From positions 124,001 through 188,000 of the forward strand of contig NZ_JBEYXW010000006.1 in the NCBI RefSeq assembly GCF_040645195.1: 64,000 nt of DNA, read 5' to 3'. This document shows, piece by piece, positions 1-7,561 of the stretch. The notes beneath the pieces were generated by a model that was not told the DNA's origin, searched no databases, and worked only from the letters and a program-made list of their open reading frames with translations. Positions within the stretch are counted from its first letter, which is position 1. Each line of letters opens with the position of its first letter. Both the position numbers and the translations under genes were made by a program. Origin of the DNA: Prauserella_A sp040645195 (lineage in GTDB: Bacteria > Actinomycetota > Actinomycetes > Mycobacteriales > Pseudonocardiaceae).

Positions 1-347
1 ACGGCACCCCCCGAGCGCCGGTCGAGGCGGCGCTGCGGTCGGGGCGGCCCGCGGTGCTGGAGATCGAGCTACAGGGCGCACGGCAGGTGCGGGCCGCGAT
101 GCCGGACGCCCAGCTGGTCATGCTGCTGCCGCCCTCATGGGGCGAGCTGGTCGGCAGGCTCACCGGCCGGGGTACCGAGGCCGACGACGCCGTGCAGGCC
201 CGTCTGACGGAAGCGCAGCGTGAGCTCGCGGCCGCGGCGGAGTTCGACGCGCAGGTGGTGAACGCCGACGTGCAGACCGCCGCGCGCGAGTTGCTAAGCT
301 TGGTGACCGGCGAAGATACCGCTTTCGACGATTCGGAGCACAGTTAG
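1..347 (+). CDS. gmk: guanylate kinase, C-terminal part (5' end outside window)
   Basis: This is the last ~115 residues of guanylate kinase, which phosphorylates GMP to GDP in the cytoplasm. Reading from base 3 gives GTPRAPVEAALRSGRPAVLE, matching the GMP-binding and core region before the conserved EIELQGARQVR segment. The remainder shows the LID-like segment around VGRLTGRGTE and the helical C terminus. The catalytic P-loop lies upstream of the window. Its TAG stop shares its G with the GTG start of rpoZ, so the two genes are translationally coupled. gmk-rpoZ-coaBC is a conserved actinobacterial order, which supports the assignment. Confidence 0.93.
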   Translation, partial: GTPRAPVEAALRSGRPAVLEIELQGARQVRAAMPDAQLVMLLPPSWGELVGRLTGRGTEADDAVQARLTEAQRELAAAAEFDAQVVNADVQTAARELLSLVTGEDTAFDDSEHS

Positions 348-622
348 TGACCGCGATGACGTTGGGCCCGCAGAGCGAACACCTCGAGGGCATTACCAAC
401 CCGCCTATCGACGACCTGCTCGAGAAGGTCAGCTCCAAGTACGCGCTGGTGATTTACTCGGCCAAGCGTGCCCGCCAGATCAACGACTACTACGCGCAGC
501 TCGGTGAGGGCCTGCTCGAGTACGTCGGCCCGCTCGTCGAGCCGGGTCCGCGGGAGAAGCCGCTGTCGATCGCCCTGCGCGAGATCCACGCCGGCCTGCT
601 CGAGCACACCGAAGGCGAGTAG
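347..622 (+). CDS. rpoZ: DNA-directed RNA polymerase omega subunit
   Basis: The 91-residue product is the omega subunit, which helps fold beta-prime and stabilises RNA polymerase. The conserved N-terminal region SSKYALVIYSAKRARQI and the following helical segment are present, and the length is usual for actinobacteria. The GTG start overlaps the gmk stop by one base. A second in-frame ATG three codons later is an alternative start but has no better ribosome site. The gene lies between gmk and coaBC, as in mycobacteria and streptomycetes, and is probably co-transcribed with both. Confidence 0.95.
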   Translation: MTAMTLGPQSEHLEGITNPPIDDLLEKVSSKYALVIYSAKRARQINDYYAQLGEGLLEYVGPLVEPGPREKPLSIALREIHAGLLEHTEGE

Positions 623-629
623 CGGCGCG

Positions 630-1868
630 GTGCGCCCGCAACCTCGTGTCGTCCTCGGGGTGGGCGGAGGCATCGCGGCCTACAAGGCGTGCGAGGTCCT
701 GCGCGGGCTCACCGAGACCGGGCACGACGTCCGCGTCGTGCCCACCGCGGCCGCGCTGAACTTCGTCGGCGCGGCGACCTTCGAGGCACTGTCGGGGCAT
801 CCCGTGCACACCGGGGTGTTCACCGACGTGCCCGACGTCCAGCACGTGCGTGTCGGCAAGGAGGCCGACCTCGTGCTCGTCGTTCCCGCCACCGCCGACC
901 TGCTGGCCAGGGCGGCGCACGGCCTCGCGGACGACCTGCTGACCAACACCCTGCTCACCGCCCGGTGCCCGGTCGCCTTCTTCCCCGCCATGCACACGGA
1001 GATGTGGGAGCACCCAGCGACTCGCGCCAACGTCGCCCTGCTCCGATCGCGGGGAGCCGTGGTGACCGAGCCGGCCTCGGGCAGGCTCACCGGCGCCGAC
1101 ACCGGCAAGGGCAGGCTCGCCGATCCACGCGAGATCGTCGACATCGCCCGCCTGCTGCTGGCCCGCGCCGACGCGTTGCCGCGTGACCTGGAGGGAGTCC
1201 GGGTCGTCGTCTCGGCCGGCGGCACGCGGGAACCACTCGACCCGGTCCGCCACCTCGGCAACCGCTCGTCCGGCAAACAGGGCTACGCACTGGCCAGGGT
1301 CGCCGCGCAGCGCGGTGCCCAGGTCACGCTCGTCGCCGCGCACACCGAGGCGCTGCCCGAGCCGGCCGGCGCCGACGTCGTGCACGTCTCCACGGCCCTC
1401 CAGCTGGCCACAGCGGTCGAGGAGGCCGCGGCGAAGGCCGACATCGTCGTCATGGCTGCCGCCGTGGCCGACTTCCGTCCCGTCAGCACCGCTGAGAACA
1501 AGATCAAGAAGTCGGACGACCTGCCCGACCCGACGATCGAGCTGACCCGCAACCCGGACATCCTCGCCGGACTGGTCGAGCATCGCCGGAGCAGCCAGAT
1601 CATCGTGGGGTTCGCCGCCGAGACCGGCGACGAGCGGGGCAGTGTGCTCGACCATGCCCGCGCCAAGCTGAAGCGCAAGGGCTGCGACCTGCTGGTGGTC
1701 AACGCCGTCGGCGAGGGCAAGGCGTTCGAGGTTGAGGAGAACACCGGCTGGCTGCTGTCGGCCGACGGTGTGGAAGAACGCATCCCACTCGGCGCGAAGT
1801 CGCAGCTCGCGGCCACAGTGTGGGATGCGGCGGCCGCGCTACTGCGGCGCAGACCGGATCGCCAGTAG
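630..1868 (+). CDS. coaBC: bifunctional phosphopantothenoylcysteine decarboxylase / phosphopantothenate-cysteine ligase
   Basis: CoaBC makes 4'-phosphopantetheine from 4'-phosphopantothenate and cysteine in coenzyme A synthesis. The N-terminal half (residues ~5-180) is the FMN-binding CoaC domain with GVGGGIAAYK and the substrate-recognition segment FPAMHTEMWEHPAT. The C-terminal half is CoaB, with SAGGTREPLDPVRHLGNRSS near residue 200. I chose GTG at 630, seven bases after the rpoZ stop, because the conserved domain begins almost at once; the frame is open further upstream only as overlap with rpoZ. The 412-residue length is typical. It is in the gmk-rpoZ-coaBC operon. Confidence 0.95.
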   Translation: MRPQPRVVLGVGGGIAAYKACEVLRGLTETGHDVRVVPTAAALNFVGAATFEALSGHPVHTGVFTDVPDVQHVRVGKEADLVLVVPATADLLARAAHGLADDLLTNTLLTARCPVAFFPAMHTEMWEHPATRANVALLRSRGAVVTEPASGRLTGADTGKGRLADPREIVDIARLLLARADALPRDLEGVRVVVSAGGTREPLDPVRHLGNRSSGKQGYALARVAAQRGAQVTLVAAHTEALPEPAGADVVHVSTALQLATAVEEAAAKADIVVMAAAVADFRPVSTAENKIKKSDDLPDPTIELTRNPDILAGLVEHRRSSQIIVGFAAETGDERGSVLDHARAKLKRKGCDLLVVNAVGEGKAFEVEENTGWLLSADGVEERIPLGAKSQLAATVWDAAAALLRRRPDRQ

Positions 1869-1922
1869 GCTCGTCTGGGGCATTCGCCCGCAGGCAGCTG
1901 ATGAATGAGGAGTGAGGACGTC

Positions 1923-3125
1923 GTGACCGCGTCGAACCGTAGGTTGTTCACGTCGGAGTCGGTGACCGAGGGGCACCCGGACAAGATCTGCGACGCGATC
2001 AGCGACTCCGTACTGGACGCGCTGCTTGGCAAGGACCCGCGCAGCCGGGTCGCGGTCGAGACGCTGATCACCACGGGTCAGGTGCACGTGGCCGGGGAGG
2101 TCACCACCGAGGCGTATGCGGACATTCCGACCATCGTGCGGGAGAAGATCCTCGAGATCGGCTACGACTCCTCGGCCAAGGGGTTCGACGGCAACTCCTG
2201 TGGCGTGAACATCGCGATCGGCTCGCAGTCGCCGGACATCGCGCAGGGTGTGGACGTCGCCTACGAGTCGCGGCTGGAGAACGCGCTCGACGAGCTGGAC
2301 CGGCAGGGCGCGGGTGACCAGGGCCTGATGTTCGGCTACGCGTGCTCGGACACGCCGGAGCTGATGCCGCTGCCGGTCGCGCTGGCGCACCGGCTCGCGC
2401 AGCGGCTGGCGGCGGTGCGCAAGGACGGGACGCTGCCCTACCTGCGCCCGGACGGCAAGACCCAGGTGACCATCGAGTACGCCGGTGAACAGGCGGTGCG
2501 GCTGGACACCGTGGTGGTCTCCAGCCAGCACGCCGAGGGCATCGACCTGGAGAAGATGCTCGGCGTCGACGTGCGTGAGCACGTGGTGGGCCCGGTGCTG
2601 GCAGGCGTGGAGCTGGACAGCTCCCAGCTGCGCCTGCTGGTGAACCCGACGGGCCGGTTCGTCGTGGGTGGCCCGATGGGGGACGCCGGGCTGACCGGTC
2701 GCAAGATCATTGTGGACACCTACGGCGGGATGGCGCGGCACGGTGGTGGCGCGTTCTCCGGTAAGGACCCGTCGAAGGTCGACCGCTCGGCGGCGTACGC
2801 CATGCGGTGGGTGGCCAAGAACGTGGTCGCCGCCGGGCTGGCGGGTCGCGTGGAGGTCCAGGTGGCGTACGCGATCGGTAAGGCGGCGCCGGTGGGGTTG
2901 TTCGTGGAGACGTTCGGGACCGAGCACGTCGACCCGCTGAAGATCCAGGGGGCGATCGCCGAGGTGTTCGACCTGCGGCCCGCGGCGATCATCCGTGACC
3001 TCGACCTGCTGCGCCCGATCTACACGCAGACCTCGGCCTACGGGCATTTCGGCCGGCCCGAGCTCGACCTGCCGTGGGAGCGCACCGACCGCGCCGACAG
3101 CCTGCGCAAGGCCGTGGGAGCCTGA
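1923..3125 (+). CDS. metK: S-adenosylmethionine synthetase
   Basis: MetK makes S-adenosylmethionine from methionine and ATP. Signatures are GHPDKICDAISD near the N terminus, GAGDQGLMFGYAC in the middle, and the GGGAFSGKDPSKVDRSAAY loop. At 400 residues it has the normal length. GTG 1923 gives an N terminus (MTASNRRLFTSESVTEG) like that of mycobacterial MetK and has AGGAG/GAGG bases 5-10 nt upstream; the in-frame ATG at 1905 would add six residues and is less likely. A TAGGCT box at 1866-1871 overlaps the coaBC stop and may be its -10 element, giving a leader of about 45 nt, too short for a SAM riboswitch. Confidence 0.95.
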   Translation: MTASNRRLFTSESVTEGHPDKICDAISDSVLDALLGKDPRSRVAVETLITTGQVHVAGEVTTEAYADIPTIVREKILEIGYDSSAKGFDGNSCGVNIAIGSQSPDIAQGVDVAYESRLENALDELDRQGAGDQGLMFGYACSDTPELMPLPVALAHRLAQRLAAVRKDGTLPYLRPDGKTQVTIEYAGEQAVRLDTVVVSSQHAEGIDLEKMLGVDVREHVVGPVLAGVELDSSQLRLLVNPTGRFVVGGPMGDAGLTGRKIIVDTYGGMARHGGGAFSGKDPSKVDRSAAYAMRWVAKNVVAAGLAGRVEVQVAYAIGKAAPVGLFVETFGTEHVDPLKIQGAIAEVFDLRPAAIIRDLDLLRPIYTQTSAYGHFGRPELDLPWERTDRADSLRKAVGA

Positions 3126-3163
3126 CGCACGCCGCCCCGCCGCGACACGATTACGACCCAGTG

Positions 3164-3192
3164 GTGACATGGTGATGGCGCTGCTCTAGGCT
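3164..3192 (+). promoter_or_regulatory. sigma70-type promoter for the acyltransferase gene
   Basis: GTGACA (3164-3169) and TAGGCT (3187-3192) are separated by exactly 17 bp. The GTG start at 3202 follows nine bases later, so transcription would begin at or within a few bases of the start codon and no Shine-Dalgarno sequence is possible. This is a sequence-based prediction only. Confidence 0.6.
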
Positions 3193-3201
3193 CCCGATCT
3201 C

Positions 3202-4305
3202 GTGGTGGACACTCAGGAGATCGCGTCGTCGCAGCGCCGGGAACCGGCTCCACCGCGGGCCCGGAGCACGCGCCACATCAGCTGGGACGCGCTCCGGGTG
3301 CTCGGGATCATCGCGGTCCTGGCGTTCCACGCCACGTTCCTCGCACCACAGACACTGCCGGGCTTCGACCTGCCGCCGGGGCCGCTGCAGATGGACTTCC
3401 CCTTCGGGGCTTCCATCCTCATCGTCATCTCCGGCTACTTCGCCGCGATGACGATCGGCAAGCAACCGCCGCTGCGCTGGTGGTTCCGGCGGCTCGCCCG
3501 CCTGCTACCCGCCTTCTGGGGCGCCGTCGTGGTGATCTTCGTGGTGACGTTGCTGTTCGCACCGGAGGGTCTGCCGCGGCCCGCTTACGGCGACCTGGTC
3601 GGCAACCTGGCGCTCGTGCACACGTTGCTGGCCTCGGTCGACTACATCGATCTGTCCCACTGGACCGTGCCGGTGCAGGTGGCTTCCTTCACCGCGATCG
3701 CACTGCTCGCCTGGCGCGGCCGGGTTCGCGGCCGGGCGGCGACCGCGGTGATGTGGGCGGTGCTGCTGGTGCCGCTCGCCGTGCGCGTGCTGTTCATGGG
3801 ACCGGGCATGGCGGTGCCGCAGTGGCTGAGCATGGTCATGGACGGTTCCGGCCTGAACCGGGCCCACCTTGTGGTCGCGGGTGTGGCGATCTACCGGTGG
3901 TCGAAGGGCCGGATGAGCTTCGCGCAGCTGTACTGCATGCTCGGCGTGGTGCTCATCGCGCACGACAAGCACCCGCCGGACGGCGACTCCGTGATCGCCT
4001 TCGCGGTCGCGCTGGTGCTGATCTGCGTCGCCGCCTACCAGCCGGCCTGGGACCTGCCGTTCCTGACGCGGCTGAGCCGGCCGATCCGGTGGCTCGCCGG
4101 CATCTCCTACGGCGTTTACCTCATGCACTACGTCATCGGCACCATCGTCGCGCGCAGGCTGGCCGACCTCGGTGTGCCCTGGTGGGGCTGGGTACCCGCG
4201 TTCGTCGGCACGGCGATCCTGCTCGGCTGGGCGCTCACGAGATGGGTCGAGCAGCCGGTCTTCAACCTGCTCACCCGGCGCCTCGACGCCGCACCCGCGC
4301 GGTAG
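3202..4305 (+). CDS. acyltransferase 3 family integral membrane protein
   Basis: This 367-residue multi-pass membrane protein belongs to the acyltransferase-3/OafA-like family, which transfers acyl groups to cell-surface carbohydrates or lipids. The N-terminal block after a charged start reads WDALRVLGIIAVLAFHATF, with the family's conserved His, followed by roughly ten hydrophobic segments and an RRLARLLPAFW motif after the second. The C terminus has the typical YGVYLMHY signature and a W-x-E-Q-P segment. GTG 3202 is nine bases after a good -10 box, pointing to a leaderless message; GTG 3205 is an adjacent alternative. The acyl donor and acceptor cannot be predicted. It sits between metK and priA. 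Confidence 0.8.
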   Translation: MVDTQEIASSQRREPAPPRARSTRHISWDALRVLGIIAVLAFHATFLAPQTLPGFDLPPGPLQMDFPFGASILIVISGYFAAMTIGKQPPLRWWFRRLARLLPAFWGAVVVIFVVTLLFAPEGLPRPAYGDLVGNLALVHTLLASVDYIDLSHWTVPVQVASFTAIALLAWRGRVRGRAATAVMWAVLLVPLAVRVLFMGPGMAVPQWLSMVMDGSGLNRAHLVVAGVAIYRWSKGRMSFAQLYCMLGVVLIAHDKHPPDGDSVIAFAVALVLICVAAYQPAWDLPFLTRLSRPIRWLAGISYGVYLMHYVIGTIVARRLADLGVPWWGWVPAFVGTAILLGWALTRWVEQPVFNLLTRRLDAAPAR

Positions 4306-4330
4306 GGACCGCTCTGGTAGAGAAGACGGC

Positions 4331-6400
4331 GTGAGCCGCCCGGAGACCGCACCGCTGTGGGACCTGCCGCAGCCCAAACCCGCCAAGGGCGCCCGCGGCG
4401 GCTCCAACAGCGGATCCAACAAGGGGCAGCGGCAGCCCGCGGAATCCGACCCGGTCGCCAGGGTGATCGTCGATGTGCCGCTCGCGCACCTGGACCGCAC
4501 GTTCGACTACCACGTGCCGCGTGAGCTCGACGCCGCCGCCGTGCCGGGGTGCCGCGTGCGAGTGCGGTTCGCAGGGCAGCTGGTGGACGGTTTCCTGCTG
4601 GAACGTGCCGCCACGACCGAACACCAGGGCAAGCTGGCTTTCCTGGAACGGGTCACCTCCAGTGAGCAGGTCCTGCCGCCAGCGCTGGCGGCACTGTGCC
4701 GCTCGGTCGCGCAGCGCTACGGCGGCACGCTGATCGACGTCCTGCGGCTGGCCGTGCCGCCCCGGCATGCCAAGGCCGAGGCGGAACCGCCCCGTGCGCC
4801 CGCGCCAACCCCGGCCGAGCCGCCGGTCACCGGCTGGAACCGCTACCCGTGGGGCCCGGCGTTCGCGGACGCGCTGCGAGCGGGGCGCGCGGCCCACGCG
4901 GTCTGGCAGGCGCTGCCGGGCGAGGACTGGCCCGCGCGCCTGGCCGAGCTCGCGACCACCGTCGTGGCCGCTGGCAAGGGCGCCGTGCTCGTCCTGCCCG
5001 ACCACCGCGACGTCGCCCGCGTCCATGCGGCCTGCGCCGCGCTCGCCGGGGCCGATGCCGTCGTCGCCCTCTCGGCCGATCTCGGTCCCGCCGAGCGCTA
5101 CCGCCGCTGGCTCGCGGTTTTGCGGGGCGCCGCGCGGATCGTCGTCGGCACCCGGGCGGCGATGTTCGCCCCGGTCGCCGACCCGGGGCTGTTCGTGGTC
5201 TGGGACGACGGCGACGACCTGCACGCCGACCCGCACATGCCGTATCCACAGGTGCGCGACGTGCTCGTGCTGCGCGCACACGCTGCCAGCGCGTCGGTGC
5301 TCATTGCCGGGCACACCCGCACTGCCGAAGCGCAGCTGCTGCTCGAGTCGGGCTGGGCACACCCGATCGTCGCGGCACGCGAGGAGCTGCGTGCGTGCGC
5401 GCCGCGGGTGACGCCGACCGGTGAGGACTTCGACGTGGCCCGTGACGAGGCCGCCCGCGCCGCACGGCTGCCCGCGGTGGCGTTCGAGGCCGCGCGAGCG
5501 GGCCTGGCGGCGGGTGCCCCGGTGCTGGTGCAGGTGCCCCGTCGGGGGTACGTGCCGGGGCTGGCCTGCGCCCGCTGCCGCACGCCGGCCCGCTGCCGGC
5601 GTTGTGCGGGTCCGCTCATGCTGCCCGGTGGGGGCGAGGCCGGGGTGCCGCGCTGCCGCTGGTGCGGTGTCGCGGACGCGGCCTACCGGTGCGGCACCTG
5701 CGGATCGGGCAGGCTGCGCGCGGTCGTCGTCGGGGCCAAACGCACCGCCGAGGAGCTGGGCAGGGCGTTCCCCGGTGTCGCCGTACGCACGTCCGGCGGC
5801 GGTGAGGTGCTCGCCGGTGTCCCGGCCAAGCCGTCGCTGGTCGTGGCGACACCAGGCGCCGAGCCCGTCGCCGAGGGCGGCTACGGCGCCGCGCTGTTGC
5901 TCGACGGGTGGGCGCTGCTGGGCAGGCAGGACCTGCGCGCCGCGGAAGAGACCCTCCGGCGGTGGATGGCGGCAGCGGCGCTGGTGCGGCCTGCCCGTGC
6001 GGGTGGCCGTGTCGTGGTCGGCGCCGACGCCGCGATCCCGGTGGTGCAGGCGCTCGTGCGATGGGACCCGGGCTGGCATGCCGAGCTGGAGCTCGCCGAC
6101 CGCAAGGAGCTCGGTTTCCCGCCCGCCGTCCGGATGGCGAGTGCCGAGGGCACGCCGGATGCCGTCGCCGCGCTACTCGACGAGATCACGCTGCCGGAGT
6201 CGGCGGAGGTACTCGGCCCGGTTCCGCTCGGCGAGGTCGACGCCGATGGCCGGGCGGAACGGGAACGGGCACTGGTGCGGGTGCCGCGCGCCGAGGGACG
6301 CGCGCTGGCCGCCGCAGCACACGCGGTGAACGCGCTGCGCAATGCTCGCAAGGAAACCGACCCGGTCCGCATCCAGCTCGATCCGCTCGACCTCGTCTGA
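4331..6400 (+). CDS. priA: PriA-like primosomal protein N' with degenerate helicase motifs
   Basis: PriA restarts stalled replication forks. The 3' DNA-binding domain is recognisable near residues 40-140 (VIVDVPLAHLDRTFDYHVP). Eight or nine cysteines around residues 415-460 (CARCRTPARCRRC, then CRWC and CGTCGSG) form the paired zinc-binding sites. The motor domain is degenerate: the expected GxTGSGKT P-loop is replaced by sequence around QALPGEDW, and the DEEH box by WDDGDDL. Actinobacterial PriA proteins are known to lack Walker motifs, so this may be a DNA- or DnaB-loading adaptor rather than a helicase. GTG 4331 is chosen because the upstream frame overlaps the acyltransferase gene. Product is 689 residues. 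Confidence 0.88.
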   Translation: MSRPETAPLWDLPQPKPAKGARGGSNSGSNKGQRQPAESDPVARVIVDVPLAHLDRTFDYHVPRELDAAAVPGCRVRVRFAGQLVDGFLLERAATTEHQGKLAFLERVTSSEQVLPPALAALCRSVAQRYGGTLIDVLRLAVPPRHAKAEAEPPRAPAPTPAEPPVTGWNRYPWGPAFADALRAGRAAHAVWQALPGEDWPARLAELATTVVAAGKGAVLVLPDHRDVARVHAACAALAGADAVVALSADLGPAERYRRWLAVLRGAARIVVGTRAAMFAPVADPGLFVVWDDGDDLHADPHMPYPQVRDVLVLRAHAASASVLIAGHTRTAEAQLLLESGWAHPIVAAREELRACAPRVTPTGEDFDVARDEAARAARLPAVAFEAARAGLAAGAPVLVQVPRRGYVPGLACARCRTPARCRRCAGPLMLPGGGEAGVPRCRWCGVADAAYRCGTCGSGRLRAVVVGAKRTAEELGRAFPGVAVRTSGGGEVLAGVPAKPSLVVATPGAEPVAEGGYGAALLLDGWALLGRQDLRAAEETLRRWMAAAALVRPARAGGRVVVGADAAIPVVQALVRWDPGWHAELELADRKELGFPPAVRMASAEGTPDAVAALLDEITLPESAEVLGPVPLGEVDADGRAERERALVRVPRAEGRALAAAAHAVNALRNARKETDPVRIQLDPLDLV

Positions 6401-6441
6401 CCGCAGTGGGTGCGCGTGTCCGGCGGGCGGTCGCGGCGCTG

Positions 6442-6588
6442 AGAGGCCGCGCGGATAGGGGTCTCGGCTGAATTTCGGGGACACCCCGGACCCCGAGGCG
6501 TGGCGGCGATCCAGGCGGCAGCGTCCCGCAGGGACACAGCGCCGCCTGGGCGCCGCCCGCCCGTACGTTTCCCATCTGTGTGGCCTCG
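6442..6588. repeat. terminal-inverted-repeat intergenic element, long copy (A)
   Basis: The 147-bp stretch between priA and fmt starts with AGAGGCC, then GCGCGGATAGGGG and TCTCGG, and ends with CCCATCTGTGTGGCCTC, so its ends are imperfect inverted repeats. Both ends match the ends of the 66-bp element at 52608-52673. The interior contains a strong nested hairpin at 6502-6557: GGCGGCG/CGCCGCC, then CCAGGCGGC (6511-6519) with GCCGCCTGG (6541-6549), then GTCCC-gca-GGGAC. It carries no gene. It could be a non-autonomous mobile repeat, a transcript-end structure for priA, or both. Confidence 0.6.
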
Positions 6589-6594
6589 TAGACT
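6589..6594 (+). promoter_or_regulatory. -10 box upstream of fmt
   Basis: TAGACT lies directly after the right end of the inverted-repeat element and eight bases before an ATG at 6603. It would start a transcript at about the ATG of the short upstream reading frame. No convincing -35 is visible, which is common in actinobacteria. Confidence 0.45.
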
Positions 6595-6602
6595 GGCTGG
6601 CG

Positions 6603-6638
6603 ATGTTGCTCTCTGTCGCTGCCGCGGATCGCCGATGA
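6603..6638 (+). CDS. putative leaderless 11-codon upstream ORF coupled to fmt
   Basis: ATG at 6603 opens an 11-codon frame, MLLSVAAADRR, whose TGA stop (6636-6638) overlaps the ATG of fmt (6635-6637) in an ATGA arrangement. The start is eight bases after a TAGACT box, so it would be the first codon of a leaderless transcript. No Shine-Dalgarno sequence precedes the fmt ATG, so fmt translation may depend on termination-reinitiation from this peptide. It has no recognised function. It could also be chance, because fmt has no other in-frame start nearby. Confidence 0.4.
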   Translation: MLLSVAAADRR

Positions 6639-7561
6639 GGCTGGTGTTCGCAGGCACTTCCGAACCCGCCGTCCCGTCACTGTGCACACTGCTGGAATCC
6701 GGCAGGCACGACGTGGTCGCCGTCGTCACGCGTCCCGATGCCCCGGCGGGCCGTGGCCGCAAGCTGCTGCGCTCGCCCGTTGGTGCGGTCGCCGACGAGC
6801 ACGGCATCGAGGTCCTCACCCCACAGCGCGCGGGCGATCCGGACTTCCTCGCCCGGCTCACCGAGCTGGCACCCGACGCCTGCCCGGTGGTCGCCTACGG
6901 TGCGCTGCTGCCGCAGCGGGCGCTGGACATCCCCCCGCACGGCTGGGTGAACCTGCACTTCTCGCTGTTGCCCGCCTGGCGTGGTGCGGCACCGGTGCAG
7001 GCCGCGATCCGCGCCGGCGACGAGATCACCGGTGCGTCGACGTTCCGCATCGTCGAGGAACTGGACGCCGGGCCCGTCTTCGGTGTGCTCACCGAGCCGA
7101 TCGCTCCCACCGACACCGCTGGCGACCTGCTCGGCAGGCTCGCCGTGTCCGGTGCCGCGCTGCTGCGCTCCACGATGGACGGGATAGCGGACGACGCACT
7201 GCGCGCCGTGCCGCAGGAACCCGGCGGTGCGAGCTACGCGCCCAAGGTGACCGTCGCGGACGCCCGCGTCGCGTTCACCGATCCGGCGGCGGCGGTCGAC
7301 CGGCACATCCGCTCGATGACCCCGGAGCCGGGCGCGTGGGCGGAGTTCCGGGGCGAACGGCTGAAGCTGGGCCCGGTGGTCCCCGTTGACGGGCCGGGGC
7401 TCGCGCCGGGGGAGCTGCTGGTCGAGCGCAAGCAGGTGCTCGCAGGGACCGCGACCACCCCGGTGCGGCTCGGCGATGTACAGGCACAGGGCAAGAAACG
7501 CATGCCGGCGACCGACTGGGCGCGCGGTACGAGAATCGAGCAGCAGGAGCACCTCACATGA
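6635..7561 (+). CDS. fmt: methionyl-tRNA formyltransferase
   Basis: Fmt formylates initiator Met-tRNA using 10-formyltetrahydrofolate. The Rossmann N terminus starts MRLVFAGTSEPAVPSL, the formyl-transfer site is HFSLLPAWRGAAP near residue 107, and the C-terminal OB-like domain follows (FRGERLKLG). At 308 residues it has normal length. ATG 6635 fits the conserved N terminus exactly; upstream in-frame codons would run into intergenic repeat sequence. The stop overlaps the rsmB start as ATGA, and priA-fmt-rsmB-rpe order is conserved in actinobacteria. Confidence 0.95.
   Translation: MRLVFAGTSEPAVPSLCTLLESGRHDVVAVVTRPDAPAGRGRKLLRSPVGAVADEHGIEVLTPQRAGDPDFLARLTELAPDACPVVAYGALLPQRALDIPPHGWVNLHFSLLPAWRGAAPVQAAIRAGDEITGASTFRIVEELDAGPVFGVLTEPIAPTDTAGDLLGRLAVSGAALLRSTMDGIADDALRAVPQEPGGASYAPKVTVADARVAFTDPAAAVDRHIRSMTPEPGAWAEFRGERLKLGPVVPVDGPGLAPGELLVERKQVLAGTATTPVRLGDVQAQGKKRMPATDWARGTRIEQQEHLT

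Noticed and set aside
1869..1922. SAM riboswitch before metK.
   Set aside because: The leader is only about 45 nt and lacks the needed helices.
4172..4330. N-terminal extension of PriA.
   Set aside because: It lies inside the acyltransferase gene in another frame and is not conserved; GTG 4331 is a better start.
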